Shown: one piece after another, positions 42,929-50,623 of the stretch | Layout of the letters: every line of letters begins with the position of its first letter | Numbering within the stretch: position 1 is the first letter of the stretch | NCBI GenBank assembly: GCA_964457365.1 | Contig: CAYWFP010000008.1 | Span: 1 to 64,000 of the forward strand | Length of the DNA stretch: 64,000 bases | Source of the DNA: CAYWFP01 sp964457365 | Lineage (GTDB): Bacteria > Planctomycetota > SZUA-567 | Reading direction: 5' to 3' | Notes under the pieces: model-generated | The model's input: only the letters and a program-made list of their open reading frames with translations | Database searches by the model: none | Told to the model about the DNA's origin: nothing | Program-made: the position numbers and the translations under genes

Positions 42929-43942
42929 ATGATTATCGTCATGCGCGTCGGCGCGAAGGAAGAGGAGATCCGCCGCGTCGTCGACCGCATCGAGAGCGGC
43001 GGCTTCGAGGCCCACCTCGATCGCGGCGTCGAACGCACTATCATCGGCGTGCGCAGCGGCCGGCACGACCTGCAGCCGGAGATGTTCAAGCTGCTGCCGG
43101 GCGTCGAGGACGTGGTGCGCATCCTCAAACCCTTCAAGCTCGCCTCCCGCGAGTTCCACCCGGCCGACACGGTGGTCGAGATCGGCGGCGTTTCCCTCGG
43201 CGGCGAAACGCTGGCGGTGATGGCCGGCCCGTGCAGCGTCGAGAGCCGCGAGCAGATCCTCGCCGCCGCGCGCACGGTCAAGGCCGCCGGCGGGCAGATC
43301 CTCCGCGGCGGCGCGTTCAAGCCGCGCACCTCGCCCTACTCGTTCCAGGGCCTGGGCGTGGAGGGGCTGAAACTGCTGGCCGAGGCGCGCGCGGAGACGG
43401 GGCTGCCGGTGGTGACGGAGGTGATGCAGATCGGGCAGATCGAGGCGGTGGCCGAGTACGCCGACATCTTCCAGATCGGCGCGCGCAACATGCAGCACTT
43501 CGACCTGCTCAAGGAGGTGGCGCCGGTGGGCAAGCCGGTGCTGCTCAAGCGCGGGCTGGCGGCGAAGATCGAGGATCTGCTGATGTCCGCGGAGTACCTG
43601 CTCGCCGGCGGCTGCGACAACGTCATCCTCTGCGAGCGCGGCATCCGCACCTTCGAGACCGCCACGCGCAATACCCTCGACATCGCCGCGGTACCGGTCC
43701 TGAAACAGATGACCCACCTGCCGGTGATCGTCGACCCCTCGCATGCCTCGGGGCACGTCGAGTTCGTGCCGGCGCTGGCAAAGGCGGCCGTCGCCGCCGG
43801 CGCCGACGGCTTGATGGTGGAGATCCATCCCGATCCGGACAAGGCGTTGAGCGACGGCCAGCAATCGCTCAAACCCGACGAATTCGAGACGCTGATGGAA
43901 GCATGCCGGCAGGTAGCCGCCGCGATCGGACGGACGCTGTAA
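42929..43942 (+). CDS. aroF: 3-deoxy-7-phosphoheptulonate (DAHP) synthase, type I-beta
   Basis: About 337 residues. A ferredoxin-like N-terminal regulatory domain (MIIVMRVGAKEEEIRRVVDRIESGG) is followed by the barrel (VMAGPCSVESREQILAAA, ILRGGAFKPRTSPYSFQGLG, VDPSHASGHVEFV), as in the Thermotoga-type enzyme that condenses PEP and erythrose 4-phosphate. ATG 42929 is chosen because AGAGGAG lies 6 bases upstream and it gives the family's usual start; a longer start at 42893 overlaps pheA as ATGA. Confidence 0.93.
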   Translation: MIIVMRVGAKEEEIRRVVDRIESGGFEAHLDRGVERTIIGVRSGRHDLQPEMFKLLPGVEDVVRILKPFKLASREFHPADTVVEIGGVSLGGETLAVMAGPCSVESREQILAAARTVKAAGGQILRGGAFKPRTSPYSFQGLGVEGLKLLAEARAETGLPVVTEVMQIGQIEAVAEYADIFQIGARNMQHFDLLKEVAPVGKPVLLKRGLAAKIEDLLMSAEYLLAGGCDNVILCERGIRTFETATRNTLDIAAVPVLKQMTHLPVIVDPSHASGHVEFVPALAKAAVAAGADGLMVEIHPDPDKALSDGQQSLKPDEFETLMEACRQVAAAIGRTL

Positions 43943-43959
43943 CGCAAACGGGGAGCGTC

Positions 43960-44895
43960 ATGCGCCAGCGCATCCTGATCGGCATTCTCGCGCTCGTCGT
44001 GGCGCTCGTGCTGATCGGGCTGGGCGCGGTGCGCCTCGCCGCGCCGCCGCCGGAGCTGCCGGAGGGCGAGGCGGCGCCACCGGTGCCGGACGCCCTGAAG
44101 AGCGGCCGGAGCCTGGCGGATCTCGGCACCGAGGGCACGACCGCGCAGGAACTGGTTCAAGGAGGGCGCTTCGCCGAGGCGAAGGCGAAGTTGACCGCGC
44201 TTATCGAGAAACACCCCGACAACGCCGAGACCCGCCGCTGGCTGGGCGATACCCACTACAACCTGCTCGAACTCGACGAGGCGCTGGCGGCCTACGAGAA
44301 AGCGCTGGAACTGGACGCGGACAATTATTACGCCCGCCGCGGCCGGGGCTTCGCGCTGCTCTACCGCGGCCATCGCCAGTACGCCAACCGGCTGCGGGCC
44401 GAGGCCCACGAGAGCTACCGGGAAGCGCTGAAGACGCTGCGCGAATGCCTGCGGCACTACCCCGAGGACATCGAGGCGCACTACGTGATGACCATGGCCT
44501 GCGAGGGCGCCAGCCGCCGGCTCTACACGAACGCGATCCGTCTCCACAATAGCGGCGACCAGGACCCCGAGGCCGAGGATGCCGCGCGCGCCTGCCTGGA
44601 GATGATCGACCGGGGGATCGAAGCGGCGCAGAAGCGCATCGAACACCAGCCCGCCGAGAAGGGGCCGCGCCTGCTGCTGGCCGGCCTCTTTCACCGCCGC
44701 GGCGCGCTGCTGGACAAGTTCGAACGCCCGAAGAAAGCCGCCGAGAACCTGCAGCAGGCGATCGAAGCCTACCGCGGCATCCTGCTCGAAATCGACTCGA
44801 TGGACAAGAACGCGCTGCGCCACATCGCCCGGATCCAGAAGCTCAGGGCCGACGTCGAAGCGCGCCCGCGCAAGCCGGAGAGCATGATCCCGTGA
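43960..44895 (+). CDS. membrane-anchored TPR protein
   Basis: 311 residues with an N-terminal anchor (ILIGILALVVALVLIGLGAV), a Pro/Glu linker, and TPR units between about 65 and 300 (FAEAKAKLTALIEKHPDNAETRRWLGDTHYNLLELDEALAAYEKALELDADN is the clearest pair; positions about 72-125). GGGGAG precedes the ATG 17 bases after aroF. The next gene overlaps by GTGA, suggesting a two-gene membrane unit. Function unknown. Confidence 0.7.
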   Translation: MRQRILIGILALVVALVLIGLGAVRLAAPPPELPEGEAAPPVPDALKSGRSLADLGTEGTTAQELVQGGRFAEAKAKLTALIEKHPDNAETRRWLGDTHYNLLELDEALAAYEKALELDADNYYARRGRGFALLYRGHRQYANRLRAEAHESYREALKTLRECLRHYPEDIEAHYVMTMACEGASRRLYTNAIRLHNSGDQDPEAEDAARACLEMIDRGIEAAQKRIEHQPAEKGPRLLLAGLFHRRGALLDKFERPKKAAENLQQAIEAYRGILLEIDSMDKNALRHIARIQKLRADVEARPRKPESMIP

Positions 44896-45377
44896 CCGCC
44901 TCCGCGCCGCAACCGCATTGCAACCGTCGTCCGGTGGCGTTCTACAATGCCGGCCTGATCTTCGCCGGCACCACCTTCTACGTCCTGATGCTCCTGACCG
45001 TCGCGGCCGTCCGTTTCATCTACGACGCGCGCCAACTGGACTTCACTCCCGGCCAGATCCCGGACCCGTTCGTCATGTTCGGTCAATCGGTGGAAGGACT
45101 CTTCTGGGAGGCGTACTGGGTCTGGCTGATACCGGCGACGATTGCCCCGCTGCTGTTTCTGGCCAGCATCGTCCTGCTGATCCTCTCGGGGGTGGCCGGC
45201 TCGCACCTGGAGTCGGTGCGAATGAAGCAACGGCGCCTGCACGCCCGCCGGGCCGCGTCCAAACAAGCTTTTAACAGGGAAGCGCTGGACAGCGACGCGG
45301 ATCCGGCTATACTCCCATCCCCGGAACCCGAGGCGGCCGCCCGGCCGCTCCGGCGAAACGATGAAGCGGATTCGTAA
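44892..45377 (+). CDS. membrane protein of unknown function with two helices
   Basis: 161 residues starting at GTG 44892, overlapping the TPR gene stop. Two hydrophobic segments (about 18-42 LIFAGTTFYVLMLLTVAAV; about 78-102 LIPATIAPLLFLASIVLLIL) flank a loop of 35 residues. A basic then acidic tail follows. It probably works with the preceding TPR protein. No family is recognised. Confidence 0.6.
   Translation: MTASAPQPHCNRRPVAFYNAGLIFAGTTFYVLMLLTVAAVRFIYDARQLDFTPGQIPDPFVMFGQSVEGLFWEAYWVWLIPATIAPLLFLASIVLLILSGVAGSHLESVRMKQRRLHARRAASKQAFNREALDSDADPAILPSPEPEAAARPLRRNDEADS
45286..45313 (+). promoter_or_regulatory. internal promoter candidate for tpiA
   Basis: TGGACA (45286-45291), 16 bases, TATACT (45308-45313) lie inside the end of the preceding gene, about 75 bases from the tpiA ATG. 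Confidence 0.45.
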
Positions 45378-45387
45378 AGGAGAGACT

Positions 45388-46143
45388 ATGCGCAAACCGT
45401 ATATCTGCGGCAACTGGAAGCTGAACAAGACCATCGCCGAGGCGGTCGACTTCGCCAACGCGATCAAGACCGAGGTCGTCGGCATCGACGCCGTGGAGAT
45501 CGGGCTCGGCTGCCAGTTCGTCGCCCTGCAAGCGCTGGCCGAGGCCTGCAAGGGCACCAATATCAGCGTTGGCGCGCAGGACTGCTACTGGGAGGAGTCG
45601 GGCGCGTTCACCGGCGAGGTGGCCCCGGGGATGATCAAGGACGCCGGCTGCGGCTTCGTCATCATCGGCCACAGCGAGCGCCGGCAGTATTTCGGCGAGA
45701 CCAACGAGACCTGCAACAAGAAGATCAAGGCCGCGCTCGCGGCGGGGTTGCAGGTGATCTACGCCATCGGCGAGCTGCTCGAGCAGCGCGAGAACGGCAC
45801 GACCAACGACGTGGTCAAGGACCACCTCGGCGGCGGACTCGCCGGACTCAGCGCCGCGCAGATGCAGAACGTCGTCGTCGCCTACGAACCGGTCTGGGCC
45901 ATCGGCACCGGCAAGACGGCCACGCCCGCGCAGGCGCAGGAGACGCAGGCCTTCGCCCGCAGCGTGTTGAAGGATCTCTTCGGCGAGGCGGTGGCCGAGG
46001 CCACGCGCATCCAGTACGGCGGCTCGGTCAAGCCCGAAAACGTCAAGGAGATCATGGCACAGCCGGATGTCGACGGCGCGCTCGTCGGCGGCGCGGCGCT
46101 GAAGCCCGACTCGTTCGCGCAACTGGTCAAGTTCCGGCAGTAG
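45388..46143 (+). CDS. tpiA: triose-phosphate isomerase
   Basis: 251 residues. Catalytic motifs are intact: ICGNWKLN (Lys), FVIIGHSERRQYFGE (His), VVAYEPVWAIGTGKTA (Glu and the mobile loop), and IQYGGSVKPENVKEI. It interconverts dihydroxyacetone phosphate and glyceraldehyde 3-phosphate in glycolysis. One small deviation is VIYAIGELLEQRENG, where most homologues read CIGETLEER. AAAGGAG lies 6 bases before ATG 45388. Confidence 0.95.
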   Translation: MRKPYICGNWKLNKTIAEAVDFANAIKTEVVGIDAVEIGLGCQFVALQALAEACKGTNISVGAQDCYWEESGAFTGEVAPGMIKDAGCGFVIIGHSERRQYFGETNETCNKKIKAALAAGLQVIYAIGELLEQRENGTTNDVVKDHLGGGLAGLSAAQMQNVVVAYEPVWAIGTGKTATPAQAQETQAFARSVLKDLFGEAVAEATRIQYGGSVKPENVKEIMAQPDVDGALVGGAALKPDSFAQLVKFRQ

Positions 46144-46210
46144 ATCGGGCCTTGTCCGGGCGCTCGTTTCCAATGCCTTGTCATTGCACCGGTTGCGCCG
46201 ATCGAACAGC

Positions 46211-46228
46211 GCCGGGGCCGGCATTTTT
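46211..46228 (+). terminator. possible weak terminator after tpiA
   Basis: A short GCCG/CGGC stem is followed by ATTTTT. The stem is small, so termination would be partial. Confidence 0.35.
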
Positions 46229-46231
46229 CCC

Positions 46232-46260
46232 TTGCACGCGCTAGCGAATGCCGGTAAGCT
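46232..46260 (+). promoter_or_regulatory. promoter candidate for secG
   Basis: TTGCAC (46232-46237), 17 bases, TAAGCT (46255-46260). The transcript would begin near 46267 and carry the structured leader described next. Confidence 0.5.
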
Positions 46261-46287
46261 GTAACGCTTGGAAGGCGATGCGGTTTC

Positions 46288-46358
46288 GCCGTCTTCACGG
46301 CAGACGCAGGCGTCGCAATCGATAGTGCAACCTCTTTTCATGAAATAGGTTGCGCTAT
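46288..46358 (+). ncRNA. structured leader RNA candidate upstream of secG
   Basis: Three hairpins follow each other: GCCGT-CTTC-ACGGC (46288-46301), GACG-CAGG-CGTC (46303-46314), and a long one (46322-46358). The last has a perfect 12-bp stem with one G-T pair (ATAGTGCAACCT with AGGTTGCGCTAT), a mismatch, then 4 more pairs. No T tract follows, so it is not a simple terminator. It lies 37 bases before the secG ATG. It matches no riboswitch I know. Confidence 0.45.
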
Positions 46359-46394
46359 TCGATCCGCACGGTACGGTTGTGGAGGTTCGGCGGC

Positions 46395-46793
46395 ATGGCT
46401 TATGTATTGGGAGTGATCTTCTTCATTCTGGCGTTCCTGCTGGTCTCGCTGATCCTGCTGCAGGAAGGCAAGGGCGGCGGCATCGCCGCGATGGGCGGCG
46501 CGGCCATGGACAACATCGGCGGCGGTCGCAACCCGCTGCGGCGGCTGACAACCTACTTCTTCGTCGCCTGGATCGTCTGCATCCTCGGCATCAACGTCTA
46601 TTACAACCGCGTCGTGAGCAGTCAGAGCGAGTTCGGCGAGGGGGTGGAGACGCCCGCGCCGGAGACGCCGGAGACGCCCGAAGAGGAAGCGACACCCGAA
46701 TCGCCGCCCGCGACGCCCGCAACCGAGAGCGACGCAACGGATGCCGAAACGCCGGAGCCGGCGACGAGCGACACCGAGGCCGCGCCCGAGTAG
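46395..46793 (+). CDS. secG: protein-export membrane protein SecG
   Basis: 132 residues with the two SecG helices (VLGVIFFILAFLLVSLILLQEGKGGG and RLTTYFFVAWIVCILGINVYY) and the cytoplasmic loop GGIAAMGGAAMDNIGGGRNPLRR. The second half is an acidic low-complexity tail of Pro, Glu, Thr and Ala (about 85-132), longer than in most SecG. It assists SecYE-dependent export. GGAGG lies 11 bases before ATG 46395. Confidence 0.9.
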   Translation: MAYVLGVIFFILAFLLVSLILLQEGKGGGIAAMGGAAMDNIGGGRNPLRRLTTYFFVAWIVCILGINVYYNRVVSSQSEFGEGVETPAPETPETPEEEATPESPPATPATESDATDAETPEPATSDTEAAPE

Positions 46794-46817
46794 CGAGGTT
46801 TCGCGGCCACGAAGTGG

Positions 46818-48035
46818 ATGAGCATGAGCGCAAAGAACGACGCCTTCGTGACCGTGCCGTGCAAATGCCCCATCTGCCAGATGGAGTCGCGCCACCGGTA
46901 CGTCAAGAGCAAGCTCTTCACGCCCGAGATCGTCGAAGACGACCAGCACGTGGTGAAGTACAAGTGGGAGTCGCCGATGTTCGAGGGCATCCGGCCGAAC
47001 TTCTACCACATCTGGCACTGCCCGACCTGCCACTTCTGCGACGAGAGCAGCGTCTTCCGCGGCAAGGATGACTCCGGCGGCAAGCTCGAGCTGATCCAGG
47101 AGCGGCTGCTGATCGCGCAGCGCTCGCCGAACAACTTCGTTTCGCGGCTGGGGAAGTTCGTCGACATGAACCCCGAGTACATCCCGATGGAGACCGCCCT
47201 CTGCGCGCACATGCTGGCGATCTTCATCCAGGAGATGCTCACGCCCAACAACCGGCAGTACGCCAAGCTCGCGCGTCTCTATCTGCGCACGTCATGGCTC
47301 TACCGCGAGAAGTCCGGGTGGGTCTTCCCCGAACAGAACCTCCCCGAGGGCTTCGACTCCTACGCGGAGTTCTTCCAGAGCCTGCAGCAGGAGTGGCCGA
47401 ACATCCCCCTCGACGAGCGCGCGGCGATGGAGAAGGCCATCGAGTGCTACAACGAGGACCTCAACCGCGCCACCGGCCTCGACGACATCAAGCGCGAGAT
47501 CACCGTGATGTTCCTGCTGGTCGACCTGCAGCTCCGGCTCGAACGCCTCGACGAGGCGCACAAGATCGTCCGCCACGTCTTCCAGAAATCGACCGGCCAG
47601 CGCCAGTCCACGCGCAAGGCCCTCGACCACGGCGTCAAGGAGGGCAAGCTCAACGGCAAGCAGATCGAGACCATGCGCAACCTGCTGCAGTGGCTCAACA
47701 ACACCATCGAGCGCGCCACCGACCTCTCCGACAAGGTCAACGACCTGATCTTCAAGGAGGAGTACCCCAAGGCGCGCGAACTGATCCTGACGCTGGAGAA
47801 CCCCACGCCCAAACTCGTTCTCGAGCGGCTCAAGAGCGAGGGCTTCCACACCGTCACCTGCCGCCGTATCGAAGCGCTCTTCCGCAAGAAAAAGAAGGGC
47901 GACACCGACGCGGGGCAAAAAGCCGACGGGCAGAAGAATGAATCGCAGGACGAACTGGAGAAGAAAGCCTCCGAGAGCCAGGAGAAGAAGAAATCGGGGT
48001 TCTGGAACCAGTTGTTCAAGAAGGCCAAGAAGTAA
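46818..48035 (+). CDS. DUF2225-family Cys-rich protein
   Basis: 405 residues. Cys pairs near the N-terminus (CKCPIC and CPTCHFCDES, about residues 15-75) and the phrase PNFYHIWHCPTCHFCDES mark DUF2225, a family of unknown function with metal-binding Cys. The middle is helical and TPR-like (MFLLVDLQLRLERLDEAHKIV). The tail is Lys/Glu-rich and ends in an amphipathic KKSGFWNQLFKKAKK. It is probably cytosolic. Confidence 0.75.
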   Translation: MSMSAKNDAFVTVPCKCPICQMESRHRYVKSKLFTPEIVEDDQHVVKYKWESPMFEGIRPNFYHIWHCPTCHFCDESSVFRGKDDSGGKLELIQERLLIAQRSPNNFVSRLGKFVDMNPEYIPMETALCAHMLAIFIQEMLTPNNRQYAKLARLYLRTSWLYREKSGWVFPEQNLPEGFDSYAEFFQSLQQEWPNIPLDERAAMEKAIECYNEDLNRATGLDDIKREITVMFLLVDLQLRLERLDEAHKIVRHVFQKSTGQRQSTRKALDHGVKEGKLNGKQIETMRNLLQWLNNTIERATDLSDKVNDLIFKEEYPKARELILTLENPTPKLVLERLKSEGFHTVTCRRIEALFRKKKKGDTDAGQKADGQKNESQDELEKKASESQEKKKSGFWNQLFKKAKK

Positions 48036-48081
48036 GACCGCCCGGCGCCTCCCCGGGCCCCGCTTCTCGGGGATCCCGTAC

Positions 48082-48981
48082 GTGAACGCAGACCCGCGCG
48101 CCATCCACAGCATGACCGGGTTCGGCCTCGGCACCGCCGAAGGGGACGGCCACGCCGTTCGCGTCGAGATCCGCGCGGTCAATCACCGCGGCCGCAAGCT
48201 GAACGTCCGCAGCCGCCCCTCGCTGGGGCCGCTGGAGCAGAAGCTGCGCGACCGGGTGGCGCAGACACTCGCCCGCGGCGCCATCGACGTCTACCTCTCC
48301 CTCGCCCGCACCCCCGGCGACGGCGCCCCACCGATCGACGAAGACCTCGGGCGGGGCCTGGTGCTGGCGGTGCGCCGGCTGGCCCGATCGCTCGATTTGG
48401 GCGATGGGCTGGACGCGCGCGACCTGCTGCAGGTGCCGGGGCTTTTCGCCGACCTGTCCGACGAGCCGGTCGCGGAGGCGGAGTGGCCGCTGGTCGAGAC
48501 GGCTTTGGCGCACGCCCTGGCGCAGGTCGCGCGCATGCGCGCGGCCGAGGGCGAGGCCACCGCCGCGTCGCTGAAACGGCTGGCCGAACCGATCGCGGCG
48601 TTCGTGGACTTCGCCGGCGCGCAGGCGCCGCAGGTGGTCGAACGCGCGCGCGCGCGGCTGCAGGCGCGGCTGGCGGAGTTGGCGCCGGAGGGGCTGCGTC
48701 CGGCGGACGAGCAGGCGCTCGAGCGCGAGGTCTGCCTCTTCGCCGACCGCGCCGACATCCACGAGGAGATGGACCGGCTGCGCTCGCACCTGGAGCAGTA
48801 CCGGGCGCTGCTCGACCGCGGCGGCGAGATCGGCAAGCGCCTGGAGTTCCTGGCCCAGGAGTTCCTGCGCGAGGTCAACACCACCGCCTCGAAGGCCAAC
48901 GACACGGCCATCGTCACCCGCGCCATCGACGCCAAGCTGGCGGTGGAAAAGATCAAGGAGCAGGCGGCGAACATCGAGTAG
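48082..48981 (+). CDS. yicC: YicC-family endoribonuclease-like protein
   Basis: 299 residues from GTG 48082 (GGGG 9 bases upstream). The N-terminal IHSMTGFGLG and VRVEIRAVNHRGRKLNVRSR, and the C-terminal HEEMDRLRSHLEQYRALL followed by GKRLEFLAQEFLREVNTTASKAND, are diagnostic of YicC/YloC proteins, reported to act as RNases in other bacteria. It sits directly before gmk, the conserved gene order in many genomes. Confidence 0.9.
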   Translation: MNADPRAIHSMTGFGLGTAEGDGHAVRVEIRAVNHRGRKLNVRSRPSLGPLEQKLRDRVAQTLARGAIDVYLSLARTPGDGAPPIDEDLGRGLVLAVRRLARSLDLGDGLDARDLLQVPGLFADLSDEPVAEAEWPLVETALAHALAQVARMRAAEGEATAASLKRLAEPIAAFVDFAGAQAPQVVERARARLQARLAELAPEGLRPADEQALEREVCLFADRADIHEEMDRLRSHLEQYRALLDRGGEIGKRLEFLAQEFLREVNTTASKANDTAIVTRAIDAKLAVEKIKEQAANIE

Positions 48982-48997
48982 CGCCGGAGGAGAGGGA

Positions 48998-49672
48998 ATG
49001 GCCGAGAGCGGTATGCGCATGCGGGGCCTGCTGGTGGTCGTCTCCGGCCCCGCCGGCAGCGGCAAGAGTACGCTCGCGGAGATGCTGATCCAACTCTCCG
49101 GCGGCGACGTCCGCCGCGTCATCACCGCCACCAGCCGCGAGCCGCGCGAGGGCGAGGTGCAGGGGCGCGACTACTTCTTCCTCTCGCGCGAGGAGTTCCT
49201 CGAGGGCATCGCCGCCAAACGCTTCGTCGAGTTCAACGAGTTCAACGGTAACTACTACGGCACGCCCAAGGACGTCCTCGAGGGCGTGCTCAAGCAGGAC
49301 AAGGTGATCGTCCTCGTCGTCGACATCAACGGCGCGCGGGAGATCAAGAAGCACTACCCGCACGCAGTGCTCGTCTTCGTGCTGCCGCCGAGCAAGGAGA
49401 AGCTGCGCGCGCGTCTCGTCGCCCGCGGCACCGAATCGGATGCCGACGTCGAGGGGCGGCTCTCCATCGCCGAGAAGGAGATCCGCTGCATCGTCGAGTA
49501 CGACTTCCTGGTCATCAACGACCAGAAGGAGTACGCCCTGGGCGACCTGATGATGATCCTGGGCATCGTGCGCAGCCACGGCATACGCGGCGGCGAGCTG
49601 GAAGCCTGGCTCGAGGGCAAGTACGCCGACTGGCACGCCGCCAGGAACGTGGAGCACCGGAGCGCGGAGTAA
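48998..49672 (+). CDS. gmk: guanylate kinase
   Basis: 224 residues. The P-loop VVSGPAGSGKSTL is followed by the GMP-binding segment (TSREPREGEVQGRDYFFLS) and NEFNGNYYGTPKD. The RARLVARGTESDADVEGRL segment corresponds to the lid. It phosphorylates GMP and dGMP. GGAGGAGAGGG precedes the ATG. The C-terminus has about 20 extra residues compared with common homologues. Confidence 0.95.
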   Translation: MAESGMRMRGLLVVVSGPAGSGKSTLAEMLIQLSGGDVRRVITATSREPREGEVQGRDYFFLSREEFLEGIAAKRFVEFNEFNGNYYGTPKDVLEGVLKQDKVIVLVVDINGAREIKKHYPHAVLVFVLPPSKEKLRARLVARGTESDADVEGRLSIAEKEIRCIVEYDFLVINDQKEYALGDLMMILGIVRSHGIRGGELEAWLEGKYADWHAARNVEHRSAE

Positions 49673-49686
49673 CCGGGGGCGGAGCA

Positions 49687-50571
49687 TTGCGCAGACGGGC
49701 GGCTATCATCGTCAACCCCACCTCCGGGCGCAACTTCGCGCTGGACAAAGCGCGCCACGCCGCGGGGCTGCTGGCCGAGACGGGGCTGGTGGTCAGCCTG
49801 CACAAGACCGAGCGCCAGGGCCACGGCCGGGAACTCGCCGAGGGCCTCTGCGCTGAGGCCGACGTGCTGGTCAGCGTCGGCGGCGACGGCACGCTCAACG
49901 AGGTGATCAACGGCGTGCTCGAGGCGCGTGCGAGCACCCCCATCGCGCTGCTGCCGGCGGGGACGGCCAACGTGGTCGCGCGCGAGCTGCACCTGCCCGA
50001 GAGCTTCGAGCAGCAGGTGCTGCTGGCCGCCGAGAGCGAGGTGCGCAGCCTCGACCTGGGCCGGGCCAACGAACGCCTCTTCGCCATGTGCGCCGGCATC
50101 GGCTTCGACGCGCAGATCGTCCAGATCATCCAGCGCGAGCGCTCCGACCACGGCCTGACCATGATCGACTACTACCTGCCGACGCTGCAGACGGCGATGG
50201 AGTACCGTTTCCACCCCATGCGCGTCACCGTCGACGGCGCGTGCGCGGAGGAGGCGAGCACATTCACGCTGGTGGCGAACATGAAACGCTATGGCGGGCC
50301 GTTCCGCTTCTTCAACACCGCCCGCCCCGACGACGGGGTGCTCGACGTCTGCTGCCTGCACGGCAAGACGCCGCTGGATCTGATCCGCTACGGCTGGGGC
50401 GCGTTCTGGAAACAACTGCCGAAGTTCCGCGACGTCACCCACCATACCGGCCGCCACATCACCGTCGAGGCCGACGAGGTGGTGCTCGTCCAGATCGACG
50501 GCGAAATCGGCGGCAAGCTGCCGATGACTTTTCGGATCCTGCCGCAGGCGGTGAATTTCTGCGTCAGTTGA
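49687..50571 (+). CDS. diacylglycerol/lipid kinase family protein (YegS/BmrU-like)
   Basis: 294 residues. The family motifs are AIIVNPTSGRN, VSVGGDGTLNEVINGVL (nucleotide-binding GGDGT) and LPAGTANVVARELHLP. A C-terminal beta-sandwich carries PDDGVLDVCCLHG and VVLVQIDGEIGGKLP. It phosphorylates diacylglycerol or a related membrane lipid. The start is TTG 49687 after GGGCGGAG, 14 bases downstream of gmk. Confidence 0.87.
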   Translation: MRRRAAIIVNPTSGRNFALDKARHAAGLLAETGLVVSLHKTERQGHGRELAEGLCAEADVLVSVGGDGTLNEVINGVLEARASTPIALLPAGTANVVARELHLPESFEQQVLLAAESEVRSLDLGRANERLFAMCAGIGFDAQIVQIIQRERSDHGLTMIDYYLPTLQTAMEYRFHPMRVTVDGACAEEASTFTLVANMKRYGGPFRFFNTARPDDGVLDVCCLHGKTPLDLIRYGWGAFWKQLPKFRDVTHHTGRHITVEADEVVLVQIDGEIGGKLPMTFRILPQAVNFCVS

Positions 50572-50623
50572 ACCGTTTTCTCCCTTGCCCCGTCAACTTG
50601 GTCCGAATACACTGGGCCGCCTC

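Noticed and set aside
46144..46394. A known RNA (tRNA-Leu or SRP RNA) near secG
   Set aside because: The hairpins do not form a cloverleaf and lack the SRP GGAA tetraloop region; kept only as an unknown leader candidate.
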